From Bathynomus jamesi (Eukaryota; Arthropoda; Malacostraca; Isopoda; Cirolanidae), in NCBI GenBank assembly GCA_023014485.1, contig JAJOZX010000090.1:2247207-2311206 (forward strand): DNA of 64,000 nt, read 5' to 3'. The position numbers were made by a program, and so were the translations under genes. Positions 10,164 to 21,445 of this stretch are shown here, piece after piece. Every line of letters begins with the position of its first letter. The stretch's first letter is position 1. A model generated the notes under the pieces. It ran no database searches. It had not been told where the DNA came from and was given only the letters and a program-made list of their open reading frames with translations.

Positions 10164-10397
10164 AAAGCTACGTATATTGGTAGCACAAAACTTCAGTTGG
10201 AGGTACGCCTTTCTCAACATTTAGGCTTATCAGTTCGAACTAACCGTGTCATTAATAACCCATCACAGTCAGCATTTAGAGATCATAGTAATAATAATGA
10301 TCATCCCCTTTATAAAGCCTACTTTGAAATATTAACAAAAACCAATAACCGTTCAGAGTTAAGAATTTTGGAGCCTCTCTATATTTACAAAATCTAA
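10164..10397 (+). pseudogene. Penelope-like GIY-YIG endonuclease C-terminus
   Basis: Open frame ATYIGSTKLQLEVRLSQHLG then NPSQSAFRDH, NNNDHPLYKAYFEIL and SELRILEPLYIYKI before a natural-looking stop. It begins at the YIG half; the GIY half and the whole reverse transcriptase are missing. Confidence 0.82.
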
Positions 10398-10856
10398 CCA
10401 ACCAGTAACACCAATAGTTCTTTTTATAAGTAACATTTTTTTTTCTAACCAACTAACAGTTCTTTTCATAAAGCAACCAACTAAACAGTAAAGTTAGCAT
10501 TCACATATTGTTCAGTTTCAATCTCTTGTTGAATATGGCGGTTGATGTTTTTATTTTGAATTCAGTATCTAAGTTAATTTTTTTTTTGTATATTTGATGT
10601 CTTTTCTCCTCCTTTAATTTTTATGTTATAATTTTTATTTAATTATTGTTTTAATGTCTTTTAAATTTATTAAACTTAATTTAAGAAGCGTGTAATTCAT
10701 TGTTTTTACTTTATTTAAGTTAACTCTTGTTTTAAATCTTAGACCACTGATAATGACAAGTGTATTTGTCAAAACATTTGGAAATAAATGAAAATGTTCG
10801 CCTTCGTGTTGATTCTCCCTTTCGTCTGCAGACTCCGTTTCCCTAAGGAGAAGTCA
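10398..10856 (+). mobile_element. Penelope-like 3' untranslated region and tail
   Basis: Follows the endonuclease stop and ends with ACAAGTGTATTTGTCAAAAC, ATAAATGAAAATGTTCGCC and TTGATTCTCC. The minus-strand fragment at 9721 has the same tail, so the two fragments are opposed copies of one family. Confidence 0.7.
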
Positions 10857-11387
10857 ATAACTATGATATATAATTTTAAATTAAACCAAAATCGCTAATA
10901 CGATACTCTGGGGGCTACCAGCGAGTGAATCACTGTATTTATTTAAGAGTCAACGTTTCGAATCTTGGCCCATTTTCAAGACTCAAATAATTTTATAAAT
11001 GGCTTAAAGTTCGTATTAGAAACGGATAAAAAGTATACTGTATATAATCGTGAACTTTCAAAAATTAACCAAATATTGTTTTCTAATACGAGGTTTTCAT
11101 GAAGTCGAGCGAGTGAATATGGTGAAGTGTACATGCATATTCATTCGCGTGACTTTATGAACACCTCGTATTTCGTTCGTAAATTTTTATTAAATTCAAA
11201 TACTATTTAAAGGAATAAAAGTTTTTATCAGTATTTAAACTTGGCTCCTTTTTATGTATATTCATTAAAAGGCTTTGTTTATTATTTGCTAAAGAAAGCA
11301 TTTTAAACTCTTTACATTCCAGTTCATAATTACATCTACAGTATTTGCGTGATTCCGTCAGGAATCCGTTACTAGTATACTGCGCAT
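10857..11387. other. No gene; hairpin at 11091-11171
   Basis: TACGAGGTTTTCATGAAGTC ... GAGTGAATATG pairs with CATATTCATTCGCGTGACTT ... GAACACCTCGTA around a short loop. TACGAGGT-type ends are known from mariner-like elements, so this is probably a tiny mariner-derived foldback. No coding signal in the rest. Confidence 0.55.
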
Positions 11388-11530
11388 ATATTAGGCAACA
11401 GGTCACTAGCAAAGATGCTCCAAAATACAGCTTCTCTCACCAGCTATCTTCTAAGCAGATAGGACCCAGCTTTGGACATGGTCTAAGGTTTAACGTTAAC
11501 CTAGACAGCTACATTCAGCACCTTAATTTA
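11388..11530. repeat. Diverged relative of the 39.1-39.6 kb palindrome arm
   Basis: CTCACCAGCTATCTTCTAAG, CAGATAGGACCCAGCTTTGG and ACATGGTCTAAGGTTTA match the arm at about 39256-39345 with scattered changes. Only one arm is present. Confidence 0.65.
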
Positions 11531-11569
11531 CGTCAAAAACTCGCTCCATTTTCAATGTGTGTAAATTCA

Positions 11570-11572
<3 letters not shown>

Positions 11573-11632
<60 letters not shown>
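11573..11632. repeat. (TA)n-(GA)n microsatellite
   Basis: About 50 bases of TA followed by GAGAGAGAGAG. Confidence 0.97.
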
Positions 11633-11635
<3 letters not shown>

Positions 11636-11806
11636 ATTACAAAAGTAAGTAAACACCTTCGGTTTTTTATGGTCTTTAATTTGATAATAAAAGTCAATAA
11701 ATAATAACACGTGTATTGATTCAGTAGATTTAGAATCGTGTTGCTTTCCCCTTTGCATTATGTAAAGCTAACACACGTTCTGGTATTTCATTGATGAGCT
11801 TTGCCA
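11633..11806 (-). mobile_element. Tc1-like element 3' fragment
   Basis: The minus strand encodes KLINEIPERVLALHNAKGKA, TRF and a stop, the usual Tc1 transposase C-terminus (the IxxxPxRVxAxxxAKG pattern). The following UTR and a GTGTTTACTTACTTTTGT-type end are shared with the small element at 21128-21345. Confidence 0.72.
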
Positions 11807-12012
11807 TTTGTTCCTGACGAGGGTTAAGCTTGTTGCTCGCCCCCTACTTGCACCTACATCTTGACTTGGAATCCAAACCACAACCAACTACGGTTGATTA
11901 GAAATTGCAGTCCTCCCTCACTCGATTTCTTGACCTCCAATTTTTTTTGTGTACGAGGGTGAGCTGATCGCCGCCTGCCACCGTCGGGAATCGAATTCGG
12001 CACTGGTGGATT
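11807..12012 (-). repeat. Diverged tRNA-derived SINE, copy 3
   Basis: The minus strand has a box B-like GAATTCGATTCC, then GGTTTGGATTCCAAGTCAAG and ATGTAGGTGC, then AACAAGCTTAACCCTCGTCA, in the same order as the SINEs at 8095 and 60173. Old and heavily mutated. Confidence 0.6.
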
Positions 12013-13078
12013 CAAATAGTTAATGAATTGAGTAATAATAATAATAATTAATATTCCACGAATATCATCACCTCGGAATCTTCAACACAAATGCAGAAAA
12101 ATGCAAAAACATTTAAAAACAGACTCCAAAAAGTGAAGACAAAAAGTTCGAAATAAACTTTCCGTAATGTTCCAAAACAGAAAAATTGCAGTTTATCAGT
12201 TGCAAATCCTTGTTAATGCAGAAAAAAGGCGAAAGATGAACATAAAATGTGTAAAGAAATATAATTTTTTAAAAAATATCGGTGTAACACTAATCTTGAG
12301 GGAGTTGTGGTAAGAATTTTCGTAAATATCAGCGTTCAACTGTCAAATTATTTCAGTTATTTTTTATTTTAAAATATTTGGGTTTTAAATTTATTTCGCT
12401 TTATTTGTTAGTTTTAAATTTAATTCCAAAAATTTGTAATTTCTTTGAAAGTTCTGAACTTTAACCGATGAGACGTTGTCTCGAAGTCTTTCGAGGTTTT
12501 CTTATTACGCATGCTTACTCTCAGAAATGGGTGATGGCTTAAAAACCTCGTGAGTAATAATAATAATTCACCCTGTACATTTTACAAAAGAAAAGAAGAA
12601 ACGAAGTTTGAGAAAACTAGTCAAAAATGAATTAATATTACATTTAAAAAATATAAAAAATCTATATAAGCCTAAAACCTAAAGTTGCTGAAAGCAAACC
12701 GTAACCATAATGAAAATTTGAGACCATAAAAAATAAGCATAATATGTTATTAAAAATTAAAATGTCCTCTCACTTTAATTTAAAAATACGTCCCAGAATT
12801 GTATTTAAAATTCAAAAGTTACAAACTAACAGAAATTTCATGTTAAATGTTAGATTTCAAATCATGTACGACAAAGTTCTATAGACAATATTTTAGTATA
12901 TGTTTGTATCGGTTCTGTAAATCGTTAAGCCCATTTCAGTAAAGCCTATTTTTGATCGAACATCTGAATGCAGTCAAAATCCTTTTATGCTTAAAACTAT
13001 CGGATTAAAATGTTAAGTATAACGAAAGTGTTGTGAAGTACACATTGCTCGAAGTATGATTTTTGTGATCAGTATGAA
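12013..13078. other. No feature recognised
   Basis: AT-rich DNA with small AAT/TAA runs (about 12031-12050 and 12556-12570). No coding signal. Confidence 0.5.
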
Positions 13079-13120
13079 ATGTTGATCACTTTTACTAGTA
13101 TTAAGGCTGCACTGTATCCT

Positions 13121-14480
13121 TTTGTTGTTGAGTTGTTGTTGTTGTTTAGCCATCAGCCCACCCTGATCGAGCAAGCCGGCGGCACGCAGGTAACCGATCG
13201 CCCTCTTCGGAGTGGACCAGAGGTTCAGCGCACTAGTGATGTTGTGTTGTGTTCGTTGTTGTGCTAGAGCGGTACAGTCTGTCATAATGTGTTCAATTGT
13301 TTGTGGTGTGTCGTGGCACAGGTGGCAGGTGTCGTCTATGGAGTTGTCTAGTCTGTGTTTATATGTTAGTAAGTTGGGGTGATGTCCACATCGGAATCGT
13401 GCTAAGTTAACTCGATCCGATCTGCTCAGGCTGATCTCTGACCTGTTAATGGGTGGCGACTTCGCACCTAGGACCGCATTCGGACCGAGTCGTGTCAGTG
13501 CTTTGTGGGTTAGGTGTGTGTATGTGTTTTCTGTACTGTGTGATGTCTGTGGGGCGTGGTATGGAATGGAGTATTTGGTTATAATGTCTCTCTGGTGTTA
13601 CCTTAATGGTGCGAGGTGTCGGTGCGTGATTGTACATGTAGTGGCAAGGGTGTTGTGGGTTAGTTGTCGCTGCTGCCATGAATTGTGTTCCCCTCATGTC
13701 TAAATGTTCCCTAACTTTCAGTATTTTTGTTTCTGTGTGCAGGTGTTCTATTGGTGTTGTTTGAGTGCATCCTGTAATGATACGAAGTGCGTTGTTTTGT
13801 ATTGTCTGTAAGGTGTTTATGTGTGTGTTTGAGATAATGGGTGCCCAGCATGGGCTAGCATACTCCATAACTGAACGAATATATTGTTTGTATATGAGTG
13901 ATGTTGTTTCCTGCTGGTGTCCAAAGTTTGTGCCTGTTAGTACCCTAAGCGTGTTAAGTCTTGACGTACATTTGTTTTTAATATCCTGAATGTGGTTTGC
14001 AAAAGATAATGATGTGTTGTATGTGACCCCAAGTATTTTGGTCCTGTGAGTGTGTGGAATGTTGATGTTGTTTAGTGTAAGCTGTGGAATTACCTGGTGT
14101 TCTTTTGTGTTGCTTGTAAGCAAGGTGATGGTTGATTTTGTGGGCGCTACTTTGAGTCTATTGTGTGTGAGCCAGTCTTGTATACTGTTTATGTATGTTT
14201 GTAGGTTATTTGTAGCGGTGTCGATGTTGTTGTGGGTGGATGTTAGAGTGATGTCATCTGCATATGATGATAATGTAAGCTTATCTATGGGTGTTGGAAT
14301 GTCATGCGTGTATAAGTTGAAGAGTGTTGGTGAGAGAACAGAGCCTTGAGGGACCCCGTTCGGAAAAAGCTTGTTTTTGGATGACTTGCCATTAAATGTG
14401 ACATGTGAGTATCTTCCTGAAAGATAGTTGCTCAGCCACCTTTTGGTGTTATTGTGCAGGTTTGTGTTGAGTATTTTGTT
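13121..14480 (-). pseudogene. LINE-C reverse transcriptase, catalytic and C-terminal part
   Basis: VPQGSVLSPTLFNLYTHD, then SSYADDITLTS (catalytic Asp pair, near 14245-14265). Next comes one long open stretch (13446-14123) with KILGVTYNTSLSFANHI, IYKQYIRSVMEYASPCW, IQNNALRIITG and CGPRCEVATH. A frame change then leads to NLARFRCGHHPNLLTYKHRL, CHLCHDTPQTIEHIMTDC (a CxxC...H...C pattern) and GLLDQGGLMAKQQQQ, where the glutamines are encoded by the CAA tail itself. Confidence 0.88.
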
Positions 14481-15533
14481 TATGAGAGGGAAGCGTGGGA
14501 TAGTTGAGCTGGTCGTCTGGAGTTGATGCCATCCATGATGTACTGCGTGAAGTTAGTGAGTAATGTCGTGGTTGAGTGGTGAGGTCTGAATCCATGTTGA
14601 ATAGGCAATAGTGGAATGTGTGGGTTGGTGATTTGTAAGATTAGTCTTTCTGTTACTTTGGAAGGTGTGCATAGTAAAGTAATGGGTCTATAGGAAGCTG
14701 GTTCTGTTGGATTTTTGTTTGGTTTGAGTAGTGTAATAATTTTACCTTGTTTCCATATGTCAGGAATAATACAGTGTTGGTATGAATATGTGCTGATATT
14801 TGTGAGAGCTAGTATTCCTTGTGGGCCCAAGTGTTTAAGGTGTATGTTAGATATGTTGTCTGGTCCAGTAGCCTTCGAATTCTTAATGTTTTTGATGATC
14901 TTGGTGGTCTGGTCTGTATTGAAGGGTGTAATGGTTGTGTCGAGTCTGTAGGTTTTCTTGTGTCTGGCTGTTTGTCTGTCTGCATGTTTCTGATTGTTGT
15001 CTCTGTTTAAGTGACTTATCTTTGCGTAGTGATTAACTAGAATGTTAGCTTGTTGTGTGTATGTTGGGATATTATTTTGGCTGCGACAGATAGCCGCGTG
15101 TGAGGTGTGAATGCCGCTGTTAGAGTGGGTAATGCCGTTTATAGTCTTGTATAGCCTGGATGTATCTGTGGAGTGGTTTAATTGTTATGAATTCCCTGAA
15201 TGTTTCTGTTTGTTTTTCTTTGAGTTTGTTGTTTATTTCTGTGTTGAGCTGTTGTATCTGCTGTTTTATGGCTTCTGTGTGTGGGGTTTGTGTGTTATTT
15301 TGAGGTTGTTACGTTGCCTTATAAGGTGGGCTATTTTTCTAGTGTAATTTGGGTTGTATTTCCTAATGTTGCCCTTCGGTATGTATTTGTTTGCATTATT
15401 GATGATCTGATTAAATGTCTTGAGTGTTGTATTGATGTTTATGATGGGTGTGCTGTTTAATGTGGTGAATTGTTCCTCAGTCTGTATTTTGAACTGTTCC
15501 CAATCAGCTTTCTTATAATTTCTGTAAGTGTGC
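14480..15533 (-). pseudogene. LINE-C reverse transcriptase, fingers and linker part
   Basis: DIWKQGKIITLLKPNKNPTE, PASYRPITLLCTPSKVTERL and LPIQHGFRPHHSTTTLL (14480-14830) are the first RT blocks. Upstream, the linker from the endonuclease is scattered over frames with many stops. Pieces such as PNYTRKIAHLIRQRNNLK and SSKTLRI are visible. Confidence 0.8.
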
Positions 15534-16632
15534 CTAAGGCTGTTGGGGCAGAGTGTAGAATGTGTTGTAATGATGATGGGCAGGTGGTCTGATGACAGTT
15601 GTTTTTCTGTTCTCCATTGTGTATGTGTTGCTAGTGAGGGGGAACAGAACGTTATGTCTGGGGAGGAGTTTGAGTATCCTGCTTGATGTGGTATGTATGT
15701 ATGTATGTTCTTCTGTATTGTTAAGAATGAAGAGGCTGTTTAGTTGTGTGGCTATGTTGGCGCCTCTGGTGTTGCTTTGGTTGTGCAGGTACCAACTAGT
15801 GTCTTTGGCGTTGAAGTCTCCTCCTAAGATGACATTAGTGAGAGAGGCCAGATTGTGTAACTGTGGATTGTAATTGGCTGGCACCTGAGGTGAACTATCT
15901 GGTGGGATGTAAATGTTGATTAGTGTGGTGTTGTGTTTTGCGCGTGTTTTAATGTTAACTGCCTGTATTTCTATCGTGTTATCTGCTTGGATTGTGTTTG
16001 TAATGTTTTGGGTAGCATCAGTGTAGCTAATGCTTTTACGTACGTAAGTGATGAGTCCACCCCCGTTACCCCCAGTACGATCTTGACGGATCGCCGTGAA
16101 GTCAGGGATGGTGGGTGTTTTGTGTGTGCGTTTTAGTTTTGTTTCTTGTATAAGTGCTATGTGAATGTTTTGTTTGTGTACGAATTCCCTAAGCTGCATG
16201 ATTTTGTTTGTGAGGCCATCTACGTTGTACTGTAATATGTTAATATTATACTTCTGTATGTGTCTCATGGTGCTATTGTGTCTATGTCTTTGTGTATGGT
16301 GACATGTGTAAGTTGTAGTGGGGCCTGGATTAGTCTTAATGTCGCCAGAGAGTAAGAGTAGTTCGGGGAGCACGCAATTGTTCCCTGTAATTGAAAATAG
16401 CACACTGAGATTAGGTCCGGCCCCGGGAGCCGATCGGCACTCTGACCGTGCCACGCAACAGGCCGTCGACTGCCAGTCTGGCCAACCGTAGACAGCCCGC
16501 TGCACGGAGATTTGAGGAAGTTTGGCCACCAGCGCGTTGATGTTTTGGTTTGACGTCGCCTCTTCTTCGCGTTGACGTGTCCCGCGCTGGAGGATGCCCA
16601 CTGTTAGAAGCTTCCTCGTCAGCTGCTAACAC
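15534..16632 (-). pseudogene. LINE-C N-terminus with 2A-like motif and endonuclease
   Basis: A 355-codon frame from 16601, with a possible earlier start in another frame at 16632 (MLAADEEASNSGHPPARDTS). Residues 81-94 read LLLLSGDIKTNPGP. The endonuclease follows: INILQYNVDGLTNKI, LIQETKLKRTHK (catalytic Glu), GGNGGGLITYVRKSI and VILGGDFNAKDTSW (Asp/Asn pair). A frameshift near 15630 removes the last motif from this frame, and SSDHLPIIIT is found in another. The endonuclease would nick the target for primed reverse transcription. Confidence 0.87.
16320..16346 (-). other. 2A-like motif GDIKTNPGP
   Basis: The 2A consensus is D-V/I-E-x-N-P-G-P; here Glu is Lys. A leucine-rich stretch precedes it, as in 2A sequences reported in other non-LTR retrotransposons. 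The expected effect is ribosome skipping between Gly and the final Pro; whether the Lys variant works is not known to me. Confidence 0.65.
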
Positions 16633-16640
16633 TTTTTTCA

Positions 16641-17054
16641 GATTGTTCTAGCTACCTGTTCAGAGGTTTTTTATAAACAAATCTCAGTTTTCTGCTCAAA
16701 ACGGCTCTTTCTAATTTTAAAATTGATTAGTCAAGGAAGGAAGATGTTGACTTCTATTTTGCGGCAACAGTTGATGATATTTATGTTACTTTACTGATTA
16801 ATGAAAATGATTAGGCTCTTCAAGTTACAGTATAAAAGATTTCTTTCGTAATCTTTCTTTCGTTATTTACACTCTAATCAGGTAGGTACTTTACTTATGC
16901 GAACTTTCTTCAGAGTTTCTTCATATACTGTGAATATCTTCAGTTTCCTAGTTGTTGAGTAAGTTAGTGATGTGACATGTGTTCAGAATGTAAAAGAGTT
17001 TCTTCTGTTTGAGCCTCATCTGTAAAATAAACGAAACTTACGTATTACAACATA
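16641..17054. other. No feature recognised
   Basis: AT-rich sequence between LINE-C and a small inverted-repeat element. No coding signal. Confidence 0.5.
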
Positions 17055-17441
17055 CGGGGTCTTCAACAAAGGACTGGTCATTTCATCTTGTATCTAACTC
17101 TTATTAGCAGTAACATAAATATTTTTCTTAAACCTTTAAAATGTACAAAACCAAGAATTGTTTCATGGGAAACATTTTCCATATGTGCACCATCCACTTC
17201 AAGGACTTTATGCCCTAAAAACTCTGCCCTATTGTAAAATCCGCCATTTTGTAAACCCCATTTATTCCATTATATAGTCGTACAAAAATTGAAGAAATAT
17301 GGCATGTAGGAAAATATCTTGTTTTTGTATGAAAAAACTCTTGATTTCGTGTATTTCAAAAGTTTAAGAAAAATATGCACGCTTTATTGCAAATAATATT
17401 ATACGTAAAATAAAATTATCAAACCTTTCTTGAAGACCCTG
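17055..17441. mobile_element. Short Tc1/mariner-like MITE
   Basis: The left end CGGGGTCTTCAACAAAGGA mirrors the right end (reverse complement CAGGGTCTTCAAGAAAGGT), and TA flanks both. No transposase remains. The GGGTCTTCAA ends differ from the other families here. Confidence 0.7.
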
Positions 17442-19492
17442 TATCTCTATAGCAGCAACAACAAAAATTTGTATGATAATGAAATAAATACGTAAATCCT
17501 TACAATAACTTAACTCTAAATTAACTACTGAAGTTATGAGAACATAAAGTGTTCTCGACTGTTTTTCCAGGTTGAATCTGTACATAAAAGATGAAAATTA
17601 ATACACCCAATATATCTACGGAATGTGCACTCACTATTTCATTGCACTTTCAATTTATACATTAAATAACGGTTTAACTCTTTGTTTGTTGGGTAGTAGT
17701 AGCCTTCGCTCCAGTTTCTGAAATAAAATCGTTTGGCGTTAGTCAGAGTAAAACCAGTAAGCTGGCCAATTTCCATTAAAAACTTAAATTATGTCCCCTT
17801 TTTAATATTTATTAAAAAAGGTGATCACAGAATAGTATAATTTTGAAGTATTAAAAGATTTAATAAATATGAGAGATGAAGTACGATCAGTTTTTCATAA
17901 ACTATTAAAAAAAAAAATTAATTACTTTATTATTTAATTTTGTAATGTACAAAATTCTGTAGTTTAGAAATTTACTGATATTTTTATGATTTTCTCATCC
18001 CTAGTTTAGTGAAATCTAACCAAATATGCAATTGAATTTTCCATATAAAACTGGCTTTCTAAGCTCAAATTTATTGTAAATCTCTATTTTAGAGTCAGTT
18101 TTAAAATTCTATTATTTCTTACCAAAGTAATATGTTTGCTTGATTTGAAATTTATTATAGTATTTAAGTCAGTTTCTTTTTGGTTATAGTCTGAAGTAAG
18201 TCCGAAGTTACTAACCTCCCCGTTGGTTGAACCCCCTGAAGCACATTATCTTCTTTTAGGGGGTTTTAGATCTATTTTTAAAATGTTTTGAAATATTACA
18301 AAAGTAATAATGACAATTATATATTTCATAACCATATAATTTGTATGTAACTATTGGAGGATTGTGAAATGGAGGTTCAATTTTTTCTTATTACCCTTCT
18401 CTCAGAAAGAATCTCAATATTTGAAAAATAGCCACTTGCAAGTTATTCCAGTTGGGCTCCAAAATATGACTTATGGGGGCACTGAGACCTTTTGCGAGAC
18501 TGAAGGGACAAATATTCGAGAAGTCGGAAACATTTTCTTGAATGCAAAACTTTTCCACGAGAGTGTTTGAACTTACACTAACAAAGACTACGAAACACAT
18601 TGATCTAATCTAACCTAACCAGATTTTATACAATCTACCTCCAATTTTAAATAATCTAACCTATGTTTGACTAACGTCCATTTACTAAGACAACTGTAAG
18701 AAGTTTTATAAACGCTAAAATTGGAATAAAATTTCCAGACACTATTTCGACAAAAATTCTGTTCTAGTTTTTGTTATGTCGTTGAAATATAATAGTTCCC
18801 TTATGGTTATCTTCAAGCTGATATAAAGGTCAAATCCCGGTAGTCTTTTGCTCATGAGGATCTCCAAAATTATCTCCCAAAATTGGGCTAAAGTTAGTTA
18901 CGTTTTTAAACAATGTATCTATTATAAATAAACTAAAGAGAGAATAGAAAAAAATAGCCATTAATATTCATAGACGCGTAGATAGGCTACGAAAACATAT
19001 AATATAGATATACAGAAAAACTTTCTCTCTCTCTGTCATTGGTCCATACCATTGGAAAGTCGAAGTGCCCGAAATTCCCCATTTACTTTTGGACCGATCG
19101 CCATCATAATTTTAGGACTTATAAGTATAATAATAATGTAGACGTATAAACTCTGCAAATTTGCGCCACATCATCGGAAAATAAATTTTGCACTCGCCTC
19201 CCCCTTTCATAATATAATTTATGCAGGTATTAAATAAATAGTATTTTAAGTAATTATGATTAATCTTCTTCCTGTACATTATTAGGGTTCCATATAAATG
19301 GTACATCGAAGAGAGAGACTGAAATATTCAAATTACAAGAAAAATAAATATATAAATAATTATTCTGTAATTTATGCGCCTTTGTGAAGGTTATTAAGGT
19401 AATTAATTTAAAGGGGTCTTAAAATAAATTAGAAAAGTTAGCAATTTTTAAGTTTTAATATACGTATCTTGGAGTTAATTTTCTAAAGTTTA

Positions 19493-19542
<50 letters not shown>

Positions 19543-20526
19543 GTTCCTGTAACTTTTCTCTTAATTTCTATGTCTAGTTTTTACTTTGTTTTATAATAAT
19601 TTATTTTGGGGGGTTTAGTTCCTGAAATTATCGTTGTTTTTTTCCCCAATTCTATTGTTTCTTGCTTTTCATGCATTACATTGTTATCCATTGGTAAAAT
19701 TTTTTAAAATTTTAACATAAAAATTTCGGGAAGACTATATAATCGTATATATACAACACTAAAACATTATGCTAATCTCTTAAAAAATTTGCATAACTTC
19801 TTCAGGGCCATTTGAAACCAGATTAAAAATCTGCATTTTTATTATAAATTAAATTTCTCTATTAAAGTTTCGTTTTAGTTTTTTGGTTTTATGATAATGT
19901 TTTTACCTCCGGTGTCCGGTTAGAGCTCCAGTTTTTATTTTTATGAATTTTAGGTTTTTGTTTTTTTTTGTTTTATATTATATTACCTATGGATTTTTTT
20001 CCTTTTTGTTTAAGGTAAAACATTTTATTACTATTAAATTTTTCAAACAAAAAGTATTGATTAAATGTACTTCAAAATTCGACAAGTTAATCGTATTTGG
20101 TCACGTTGAGTGAAATTGATTGACAGGCGCAGGAAATGAAATATGGATACGTTTTACCGTAGATTTTAATACTCAAATCAATTGATCACGAAATTGAAAA
20201 AATGTAATATCCGCAAAATGCCACGCACGCTCTTATCAGACAGGTAAAAAAAAAAAAAAAAAAAAAAGTTAATGGATTCCTTAACAAAGTGTAACGCTAA
20301 AACACTCCATGTTCATTAGAACGAGCCGCAGTTGTAAAAATTTTGTCTTAAGAAATTCTAATTAAAAAAAAGGTTTTAAGTGTGACTAAGCAATGTTTTT
20401 TTGACAGTATTTCGAGAGCCTATTTTCGTCTTTTGCCAAAATTATTACTGAGTGAATTTTTTTATATAATTTTACCTACGAAATAATGTATTTATAATTA
20501 TTAATAAAATAATGAATAACGACACA
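17442..20526. other. No gene; (CT)n at 19494-19541 and poly-A at 20247-20268
   Basis: Three kilobases of AT-rich DNA with short frames that match nothing I know. A CTAACCTAACC telomere-like word occurs near 18609. This may be old unique sequence. Confidence 0.5.
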
Positions 20527-20656
20527 TTAATAACTCTTTTTTTTTCGAACCTATTTAGGAATGTAATTTACTAAGGTAACTTTGCATATAATTAATTATA
20601 TTATAGTACAAAGTTACCTTAGTAAATGACATTCCTAACTACGAGTTATTAATGCA
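20527..20656. repeat. Foldback element
   Basis: TAGGAATGTAATTTACTAAG plus GTAACTTTG on the left pairs with CAAAGTTACC plus TTAGTAAATGACATTCCTA on the right around an AT-rich loop. The outer AATAACTC/GAGTTATT words extend the arms. Confidence 0.72.
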
Positions 20657-20747
20657 TTGTTTCTCATTAATTAATTAAATAATTAATAATTAATAATTTA
20701 CTTTACCTCATATTTTAAAACAATCAACATAAGCGGCTTTATATATA

Positions 20748-20963
20748 CAGGGTGTTCCAAAATTATCTATTAAATTTTTATATGTATGTCGATCAGTAGT
20801 GGGACGTTGTGAACAATGTGTTCAAGTTGAAGGAAGATACTTTGAACATCTAAATTAAACAATATTGTTGCTGTATTTGAAATAAAATTGTTAAATATCG
20901 CATAATTTTTGTTAAGATATTGCGTTCATATAAAAGTTTACAAGGTGACTTTAGAACACCCTG
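20748..20963 (+). mobile_element. Deleted Tc1/mariner element
   Basis: Ends CAGGGTGTTCCAAAA and (reverse complement) CAGGGTGTTCTAAAG. TA precedes the left end. Only the last part of a transposase gene and the UTRs survive in 216 bp. Confidence 0.8.
20781..20858 (+). pseudogene. Transposase C-terminal remnant
   Basis: Twenty-five codons ending RCEQCVQVEGRYFEHLN and a stop. The C-x-x-C-V-x-x-x-G-x-x-F-E-H-L ending is typical of arthropod DUF4817-type Tc1/mariner transposases (compare CQECIDASGGHFEHL in the element at 58793). Confidence 0.75.
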
Positions 20964-21076
20964 TGTGTGTATATATATATATATTATATATATATATATA
21001 TATACACAGTGTCATGGAAAAATAGTTGGACGCCCTTACTAAACTTCTGGAAAAGTTTGAATCGTGATGCATCCAG

Positions 21077-21117
<41 letters not shown>

Positions 21118-21127
21118 ATCTTATTTA
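20964..21127. repeat. (GT)n/(TA)n tracts with a single transposon-like end
   Basis: Between two TA runs (about 20971-21002 and 21081-21113) lies CACAGTGTCATGGAAAAATA plus GTTGGACGCCC, which looks like one terminal repeat of a Tc1-like element. No partner end was found nearby. Confidence 0.5.
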
Positions 21128-21345
21128 GAGAGTGCTGATAAAAGTAAATACACACTTTTTTTTTTCCCCCAAAATTTTTCTTCGATTATATGATAAAAGT
21201 CAATAAATACTAAATTTATTGGATCAGTAAATGCAGAGGGGAAAGGAACACGATTTTAAATATATTGATTCGATTAACTTATTATTTATTGGCTTTTATA
21301 ATCAAATAAAAAAAAAGGTGTCTATTTACTTTTGTCAACTCTCTG
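21128..21345. mobile_element. Short palindromic Tc1-like MITE
   Basis: The left end AGAGAGTGCTGATAAAAGTA plus AATACACAC pairs with GTGTCTATTTACTTTTGTCA plus ACTCTCT on the right. Internal words (AAAAGTCAATAAATA, AACACGATT) are shared with the Tc1 fragment at 11633-11806, so both derive from one family. Confidence 0.75.
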
Positions 21346-21356
21346 TATATATGTAG

Positions 21357-21443
21357 GGGATGTTGATGATAATAATAATGTCGGATGATGATGTTCTATG
21401 TTCGTTTGTACACACCTAAATGGCTAGGGTAATCTGCATCAAA
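21357..21443. repeat. Unclassified repeat shared with 8398-8474
   Basis: GATGATGTTCTATGTTC, CACACCTAAATGGCTAG and ATCTGCATCAAA recur from 8398-8474. Here the repeat is cut by the following DD41D insertion. Confidence 0.7.
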
Positions 21444-21445
21444 TA

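Larger units (their letters stand above)
13079..16640 (-). mobile_element. LINE-C: non-LTR retrotransposon, nearly full length but broken
   Basis: Order on the minus strand: a GC-richer N-terminal leader, a 2A-like motif, an AP-like endonuclease, a reverse transcriptase with YADD, and a C-terminal region with a Cys/His cluster. It ends in an AAC-type tail (AACAACAACAACAACTC at about 13120-13148). The protein is spread over several frames. The family resembles arthropod LINEs with endonuclease plus RT in one long frame; I do not assign a clade. Confidence 0.88.

Noticed and set aside
13449..15873. Several plus-strand frames of 60-100 residues in the 13.4-15.9 kb region
   Set aside because: They are antisense shadows of the minus-strand LINE-C protein, which has recognisable catalytic motifs.
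18364..18600. Overlapping frames of 68-69 residues on both strands
   Set aside because: Equal length on both strands and no recognisable domain; probably chance.
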